Shown here piece after piece: positions 56,941 to 64,000 of a stretch of DNA of 64,000 nucleotides (within the stretch, counting starts at the first letter, position 1; each line of letters opens with the position of its first letter). The position numbers and the translations under genes were made by a program. The DNA is taken from positions 15,755,264 through 15,819,263 of the forward strand of contig JACSVZ010000004.1 of NCBI GenBank assembly GCA_014706295.1, written 5' to 3'. The notes under the pieces are model-generated. The model had not been told where the DNA came from. It did not search any database and was given only the letters and a program-made list of their open reading frames with translations. Origin of the DNA: Lycocorax pyrrhopterus obiensis. Taxonomy: Eukaryota; Chordata; Aves; Passeriformes; Paradisaeidae.

Positions 56941-58847
56941 CTCCCAGAAGGTCTGTACCTATAAATATCACATTTCTGCAAGCTCAGTAGCACAGCATAG
57001 ACATGCAAATGCGAGCTGGCCTCCCTGAACCTGGCAGTGGCAAGCACACCAGCTGCATTTGCAGGCAGTTGCATTGCATAGTGAGTAGGCACTTTGGAGC
57101 AGGTCCATTTGAGATGATCTGGGAAAGCCACTGCCTGACCACTGTGCCAGTAAAGATGTTGGTGAGTCCCTGGAAAGAACCAGTGTGCCTCTTCCAATTT
57201 CACCATGGCTGTGGAAATAGAAAAGCACAGTACTTTTACAGCCAAGGAAGAGCCAGCAGTTCGGTGGGGGGTGACCAGGGGCCGCTGGTGTGATTAGAGC
57301 GAGGAAAGTGCAGCGTCAGTGGCCTTGCATGCAAAAGGCTGCGGGGCTGTGGGAGGGACAGAGTGCTTCACATTCAGCAGCTGTGCTGCTCTGTCTGTGC
57401 AGAAAGTGGTAGCCTACAGGTCTGGGGATGTTGGGTCATGATGGGTTCAATTCAAAAGCAGAGTCACAGTAAAGTGATCAGGGAATCCAGAGGCATCATT
57501 CCGACAGAGAGGAATTAAGCTCTTATGTGGATTTACATTCATTTACCAATTTCTGATTTCCGAGACGTGTCTTTTCCTGAATTGAAAAGTTCCATCAACC
57601 AGCCTTAGCTCTTCACTTTGCAAATCAATCCCTCCTTCTCTCTGGTGGGAATGAAATCACTATTTGTAAGAGTCAGGATTATACAGGGAGCTGTAATTAC
57701 CATCCACATTTTCAGTTCATGCTATGGTAGGGGTGGAAGGTCCATGTAATTTTCGAGTGTTCTCCACTCTCTTCTGTTTATACTCTCCTGGTAGTGAAAC
57801 ATGTGCCAAAACCTCTCACAGACAAGTTTCTCCAGTTGAAAAGTCCTGCCTGTTTTACTCTATGGAGGTGGTGATATCTCTTTGAGTACTTGATGCAGGT
57901 CCTTCCCTGCCTGCCTCTTGCAGCCCCTTCCCCCACCTCCTGCCCTGACCCCAAGAGCTGAACCCTGGCTAGTGGAGTTCAGCTGATGCTGAGAGAAGCT
58001 CTCCCTTTTCCTTCCTGACAGGGATGTGGCATAACTGGGGTGAATTCTGGGTGATTAAGTCTCTAATTAGAAACATGGTTTCAGTGTGCAACTCGGTGTG
58101 GCACACACGGGAAAGGATTTTCCAGATCTAAGTCTATGGGGCTGCAAGGATGGGGCTCAGGGAACTTCCAAGGGCAGGGACACACCATATACAGCACATG
58201 CAGGAGATGAGTATAATGTCACATGGATGTGCTTTCCCAAGTCCAGCTCACAAAAGGGAACAGAAACCTCCTGGGATTCAAGGACACTTAGGTCCAAGAT
58301 CTTAGAAGAAACCCCCATGCTTCGTTTGTTTGTTAGTTAGAGGGAAGTAGAGTAGAGCATGAAAGTTTCTATGCTGTTATACTTCCTGCCTTGTTTGGCT
58401 CCCTACCCTCACGTTATTTTTAAGCTCTTCTCACCCTTATGTGCCCCTCTGTTCTTTATGTGAGCCCTCTGAATTTTTCAATCTGTCACACATCCCATTT
58501 TCTCCTTGTGCCCATCCCATATTTGCTTCCCCTTCCATAATCCCTCCCTGCAAGAATTTGTTTGTCACTTTCTCTTTGAAAATACTTCTAAGCATCTTCT
58601 GTTCTTAGATCACATCTCCCCCAGATAAAATTCTGGACAGAGTCAGGCAGCAATAACCTTCATTTTTCTTTCCAGGCTCCTGCCAGCTCTCCGATGTGGT
58701 GCAGGTCAGATTTGACGGCTACTGCATGTCCCTCCAGGCTACCCAGTGGATGTGAAATCTGGCAGCTAGACAGCCTTTTATCATGCAATTTGTTTGGTTT
58801 ATGAGAGGCTCTGTCTTTATCTCTCCATGGAATTTCTCTCTTCACTA
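56941..58847. other. Non-coding stretch, nothing specific recognised
   Basis: Frames up to 106 codons (56925-57293) lie on both strands. No domain, repeat family or RNA gene. C/T-rich sequence occupies 57895-57950 and 58380-58620. Confidence 0.45.
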
Positions 58848-58886
58848 GGTGCTGTTGGAAATGGTGCTGTTGGAAATGGTGCTGTC
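58848..58886. repeat. 15-bp tandem repeat (about 2.6 copies)
   Basis: GGTGCTGTTGGAAAT (58848-58862) is repeated exactly at 58863-58877 and partially (GGTGCTGTC) at 58878-58886. A small, young slippage repeat. Confidence 0.8.
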
Positions 58887-59635
58887 ATCAGGTGTGTTGT
58901 AGGTGCCATTAACTGAAGTAATTGTTATTTGACCCCACTGTGTGGGAAGTGTGAGAGTTCAAGGAAGCCTCTGAGGATGACTGGGCTGTCACGGTGACAG
59001 ATGGAAAGGGTGAGATCTGACTGCCTGATCCCTGGGTCGGTATTGGAAAGACAGTGTGGTGCTCTGTCAACGTGTCACTCCTTTCAGCTGTGCTCTAATG
59101 TCTCCAGGTGGAGCTCAAACTCTTTCTTGTACAGGCCCCAGGAAAACTAAATTAGCACCTGAGTACTTGGAATACTGACTATTAAACAGAAGATGTTGTT
59201 CCTCTTAACTTGGTTGATGCATCTTCGCCTCTCTCTTGTAACTGGTGTTTTCCTTTAGTGGTGCCAGTCAGGCTTAGTTGGGGAGCTGTGTTGGGAATTG
59301 TGAACTTCTGGAGATCTCCTCACAATTCTGGCTGTGGTTCAAATGAAGATGCTGACTTTGGGATGAATTTACCATCCCTATGGAAAGAGAATATCTGATG
59401 ATAAAAGTAAAATCAGTGGAGTAGAGGGAAATGGGCAGGTAGCATTCACCCATCAAAGGGTCTCTGGAGCCATCTAGGATGGTGATAGAGCTCCTTCTTT
59501 AAGTGGAGTGTTGGGGTGGGCACATCTGGTGCCCAAGGCAGAGCCTCAGGATAACCCATCAGCTTTACTAGTCTGGAAATGGTATTAGGAGTCTACATGC
59601 AGCCCTTTACCAATGTGGTAACTTAGTTCAAATTA
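58887..59635. other. Non-coding stretch, nothing specific recognised
   Basis: Mixed DNA, short chance frames of about 60 codons, no named repeat. Confidence 0.5.
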
Positions 59636-59647
59636 AGTTAATTAACT
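59636..59647. promoter_or_regulatory. 12-bp palindrome AGTTAATTAACT
   Basis: A perfect palindrome made of two GTTAAT half-sites that overlap more tightly than in the HNF1 dimer consensus. AT-rich surroundings make a chance origin plausible. Confidence 0.25.
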
Positions 59648-62600
59648 CAAGTGATAAAATCTGAGGTAGATGTACTCAGGTGTATTCCTGACTGTTCATG
59701 AAAATGGAATGGAATAAAAACCTTAATTATTCTGGCTCTTAGAAGTTAAATGAAATAAATCCTACTTTACATGTTTTTCAATGAGATGATAGCAGAAAAT
59801 AAGGATGATGGGACAGTGGACTTGATAGTGAATGCCATCAGTAACACCCAAAATAGTAGGCCAAAACCTCCTTTTCTGCATGTCAAAAGTAGTAAGTTCC
59901 TTTCTCAAACCTGTTTGTGTGCAAGGGCTCTGCATAACTGAGGTGCAAGGTAGGGGAGACAAAGAATCATATCCCGATTCCTTAAAATGGTCTAAAATTA
60001 ATTCCCTGTATATCTGTATCAGTTTATACCCTCAGTTTCATAGTCTTAATCTGAGTAATTATCGATAAAATAGTGGATGGTCAACCTGCAGACCAAAATC
60101 TGTGAGTGGGGTGTTGCTGCCAGTGAGGTCACTCTTCCTTCTACAGCTGGCTGGAGCATTTGGCTTTGGATTAAGCAATGTCACCTCATGTTCTTGTTCT
60201 TCACTATTTTCTTTCACTCTTTTTTTTTTTGTTCCCCCTCCTAATTTCACAGTTCTACTCTGGCTATCACCTTTGTCCCCTGTAGCTTAATTCTGGGTCA
60301 CCTATTCCTTTCCACTGCACGTCTGTTCCCTTGGGATTCTCCACCTTCTCCTCTACAGAGCAGTAAAGGACATTAGCAATCAGCTTCCTCTCCTTCTGTA
60401 CATGAGGGTCTCAGGGCAATGTATAAGAAGAAAAAGGGGCACACAAGAGAGCCTGGGATCGTCCTCTATTTGCTGGTCAGTTCATGAGCTACTCTGGTGG
60501 GGTGGAGGTGGGCAGGCAGAGTGACTGGGAGGGAGGCAGCTCAGAGATCTCTCCTTGAGGCACCCCTGGGGACTGGGAAGCAGTGCTGTCTGCTTCTCTC
60601 AGTTTCTGTGTTCTCCTAGAGGCCTTTGCTCTAGGTCACTGTCAGAGGCAATGAGATGAAGAGCCCCCTGGTTGGCCCAGCAGCCCCAAGGTTGCCTGCC
60701 AGTGAGCAAGGCATCCCTGTCCAGATCACTCAGGCACTGCAGGGGACCCAGACTCTTTGTGAACCACAATATTTCTTCCTCAGAGGCACAAAGGGGCTCT
60801 CAAGTCAATTTCTGACCTCCTGGGCATTTGCACAAACATTTTCAGCCACATCCACGCAAAGTTTCACATGGATGGCTGAGTCTTGCAGCTCTTTTCAGAT
60901 CAGAGAGATGTTTCTGCCCGGCCATGAAGAAACGATAGAAAAGGGAGAGCACTGGGAAACACTTGGTGTCTTTGTTCATGCCATCTTCTCCTGGCCTTGG
61001 GAATCAGAGGTGTTCCACTGGATATGGTGCAGTGTACGGAGCAGTGTCTTGTTTTAGGAGTAGCCCATGGAGAGTGAACCTGCAGGGCAGGGGTGCAAAC
61101 GTGTGAGGCATCAGCTGGTGGACCAGGGCATGTAAAGAGAAAGCAGCAGCAGAAAAATTACTAAATAAAATATTCTGGGGATTATTTTAAAAGAAGCCCA
61201 CTGTGTATTAGAAGGAAAACATTAACTTTATCAAATTTTGGTTCTAACCTACTAAACTCTGTCCTGTCCTCATTTTAAATGCTGCTCAAAGCAATCTTAA
61301 ATGAATGCTGAACTATCTGCAAAAAAGACAACCACACACTGATAGTTCAGAGCCGTGGCCATCCTCACATGTTACCAACCTTTTAATACGTTACTACGTT
61401 ACCATCTTAGCAAATATATTACTATGTTCTGTAGAGAAAATGTAGAAACTAGACTTGATTGCAAAGGGAATTCCTTTATTTTCCATCAGCAGTTTGCTGT
61501 AACCAGTAAATTCTGACCAAATATTTAGTCTACAGACTAAAACTGATTTTCTTCCAGAAGTAAGGCAAACACTAGGTACTGAAAAATAAGCTTTTAGGGA
61601 TGGCTGTGATAATCTGATTTTAGAACTAGAACTCATCATTTTCTTTATATTGAGAATGATAGACAGGTAAGAAAATAGCTTGGCTGTAGCTCTCTATTCC
61701 AGCTGGCAGAAAGAATTCACTTACCTTCCACCAGAATTTCCAATAAATCTATATTTAGTATCGTTCATAGTCCATCACTTGATGAAATTACTTTCCTTCG
61801 TGAATGCGCAATAAAATCTGGCAGTGAAATATGTAAGAACATTAAATTCTCAATGGCCATGTTATGAGCAAAGGTGAACTAACAAAAAATAATATACTTT
61901 AATGAGCAGACAGCAGGGCCCTGTCTCTGATCTCATTGACAAGGCTTAACAGTGGTAGACTTCTCTTTACATTAGTAAAATCACTCATTTATATGGATGT
62001 ATGGGAGAGAAGCTCTTTTTTCCACAGATCTGCCTCTCCTCTCCCACACAACAGTTCAAATGTTTGATTTTGTGAGTATAAAGAGTATTATTTTTTGTTA
62101 GATCACCTTTATTCATGAGGTCTAGTTCAGTGTAAAGTCGGAGATAGAAATTCATTAATGAAAGAAGAGAACCAATTAATTGTGTGATATAGGCTGAAAA
62201 AGCTATTACTATCCCACCCCAAAAAAATATTCTCCTCAGGCAGACTATGATTTCCCCTATGCCATTCCCTATTTGTGTTTGGAAAGCTAAAATTGTGCTG
62301 TTTCTTATAGAGAGGAGAGTCTTAATGTTGGTAGCCAGGTTTCTGTGGGTTCCTGGTGGTTATAATCTACTCCTCTGACACGGTTAAAGACCTGCTTCTA
62401 GTTTTAGGAGTAAGAAAAAGACTAACATTTACTTGAGGGCTATGATTTAAAGTGATGGTTGTGCTCACATGTATTTTCTTATAACTGGGTACTTTACATA
62501 TTCTCTTGTTATCTCCGCTCTCCTTAAGAAAACTGACTGTCCTTGCACAGCCTTCTGCTTTTCTCTCTCTCTTTTAACTGTGTGTGTTTATTGGATTTCA

Positions 62601-64000
62601 TTTCTGGAGGACCCCTTACAGAAAGGTTTTTCGTATCCTAGTTAAAAGGTGCTACCCTTTTATTGCCCAGCTAAGGCTGAAATCCAATTCAAGCCCTCCC
62701 GTGTGGTGCTCTTTATTTATGGTGTCATTACAGTTTGTTTCAGAAGAGCAAATCCTCTGCAAAACTTTCAGGATACTTATCTAGCAAGCACTGTCACTTA
62801 GCCGTGGCTGGGCTCCAATCTGATGCCTTAAATACCAGCCTCACATAAAGATAATGCTTTTAATCAGAAAAGGGAGACAAGTTGTAAGAGCTTGTTCACA
62901 GTATCTGTCAGCAGGGAGCTGCAGCGAAATCAGGACAAAATCTAAGTCTTTGTTTCCAGAGAGGTTTTGTTCTTAGGCTCTGAAGGCTTATTAAACAGCA
63001 GGACCAGACAGCTGCAAGGAGAGGAAGGGCGAGCCTACACTGCCCCAGCTTGCCCTCAGTAACAGCTGCACGCCTGCTCTCACCCTGCAGAAAATGTGAG
63101 GCTGGGGGTCCTCAGCTGTAGAGAGGCAGGAGGCAAAAGCAGGGGCAGGGGTGAAGGCTGCAGAGGTGCTGGTGTGGTACAGATCTGCTCTCCAGCACTG
63201 CTTGGGCTTCTGTGTTGCAGGTTCCCTGTGGCAGAGGTGGAAGCTGATGAGCCAACAAAGCTCTGCTGCAAAGTGTCTGAGGTTCATCAGCTGCTGTGGG
63301 AATCACGGGCCACTTTATTTTTCCTCTTCTTGTAGGCCAACACTAAATTTTCAGAGGAAAGGTGTTAGTTGAGGGAGTTTGGAAATAGTTGATCAACCTG
63401 GTTTGCTGATTGCCTTTGAACTGCAGCTGACATTTCTAACGGGATATTCCAGGTTTAGTTTCAACATTTCCTCTTCTATAAAGGATCAGATAAGAACAGA
63501 CAGAATTACTCATTGCATTAATGCAGGATTTACATATATGACTGTAAATTCCTGACTGGTACAGATCAGCCACTTTTGTGTTGTGGTAATTTCAACAAGC
63601 TCAGAGTGATATACTGCTGATGTATGAAAAAAACCTTTTCCTAAAAATAAGCAGCCTACTATCTAACCCAAATTTCTGAAGTAAACATAAAAGCATGGCA
63701 ACTTTCATAAGACTGTTGAAATTCTGCTGGAGTTGAACATTTCCTCACCACCTCTATATTTTCCCTATAAAGGAGTGTACAGGGAAGCACAACCCTTACA
63801 GTTTAGAAGAAGCACTTTCTGTGACAAGATAAGGATAATTTTGCAAGTTATAGTTTTAAATATAAAGAATTCATTCATCTTAAAGCCTAGCTTTAGCCTT
63901 CTACAAAAATATAAATTAGCTGACTTTGAACAAAGGACAAATTAAAAGACGTTATCCTTAAAACCCAGCTGGGTTTAGGTATGTATTCAGCAACAGGAAT
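59648..64000. other. Non-coding stretch, nothing specific recognised
   Basis: Mixed DNA to the window end. Frames up to 133 codons (60656-61057, plus) and overlapping 60-98 codon frames near 62990-63370 have no recognisable domain. A T run (60220-60230) and a GC-richer patch (63000-63330) are present. A 66-codon frame at 62584-62784 lies in word-like sequence that might be conserved, but I cannot support an exon. Confidence 0.45.

Noticed and set aside
60656..61057. 133-codon plus-strand frame
   Set aside because: No domain, no splice-bounded structure, atypical amino-acid order; considered chance.
63000..63330. Possible CpG island or promoter in the GC-richer patch near the window end
   Set aside because: GC content rises modestly but CpGs remain rare, so it fails as a CpG island.
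1..64000. CRISPR arrays, tRNA/rRNA genes, bacterial operons, endogenous retrovirus LTRs or genes
   Set aside because: Looked for and not seen. There are no regularly spaced identical repeats, cloverleaf-like A/B boxes, LTR pairs or retroviral protein motifs that I could recognise.

Overview
The window looks like ordinary nuclear DNA of a bird. Two CR1 LINE fragments carry the typical avian/reptilian CR1 3' end, finishing in ATTCTATGA-type sequence. Recognisable interspersed repeats are otherwise sparse, the DNA is CpG-poor and AT-leaning, and no bacterial-style or compact gene organisation exists on either strand. The species is not identifiable by reading. I found no complete protein-coding gene, tRNA, rRNA, CRISPR array, provirus or CpG island. 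The many open frames of 60-170 codons are the length expected by chance in vertebrate DNA and none shows a recognisable protein domain, except the CR1 reverse-transcriptase remnant.

Layout. 1-8.6 kb: plain non-coding DNA with a short 21-bp duplication, a C-rich block near 4.7-5.3 kb and an eroded SINE/LINE-like relic near 7.7 kb. 8.6-21 kb: non-coding DNA with several AT-rich, homeodomain- and octamer-motif-bearing blocks that read like conserved non-coding elements (CNEs). 21.2-21.4 kb: CR1 3' fragment, minus strand. 23.5-28.6 kb: further CNE-like blocks that keep CpGs in a CpG-poor background. 32.67-32.97 kb: a 300-bp pyrimidine microsatellite. 33.24-33.37 kb: a MIR-type SINE relic. 33.65-34.51 kb: a larger CR1 fragment, plus strand, with decayed reverse-transcriptase coding sequence. 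34.84-34.92 kb: an isolated exon-like segment (82 nt, good splice signals, coding-like codons). 36.8-37.9 kb and 41.4-43.1 kb: the strongest CNE-like blocks and a helically spaced TAATTA cluster. 45-64 kb: non-coding DNA with small minisatellites, another ancient repeat relic, and a perfect paired-class (PHOX2/PROP1-like) homeodomain dimer palindrome at 56.6 kb.

Interpretation. The most economical reading is a gene desert or a very long intron near a developmental gene, with repeats as background and scattered candidate enhancers. The exon-like segment at 34.84 kb, if real, would make much of the window intronic on the plus strand. All CNE calls rest on base composition and motif content; no alignment could be run. 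I see no convincing new multi-gene system here.
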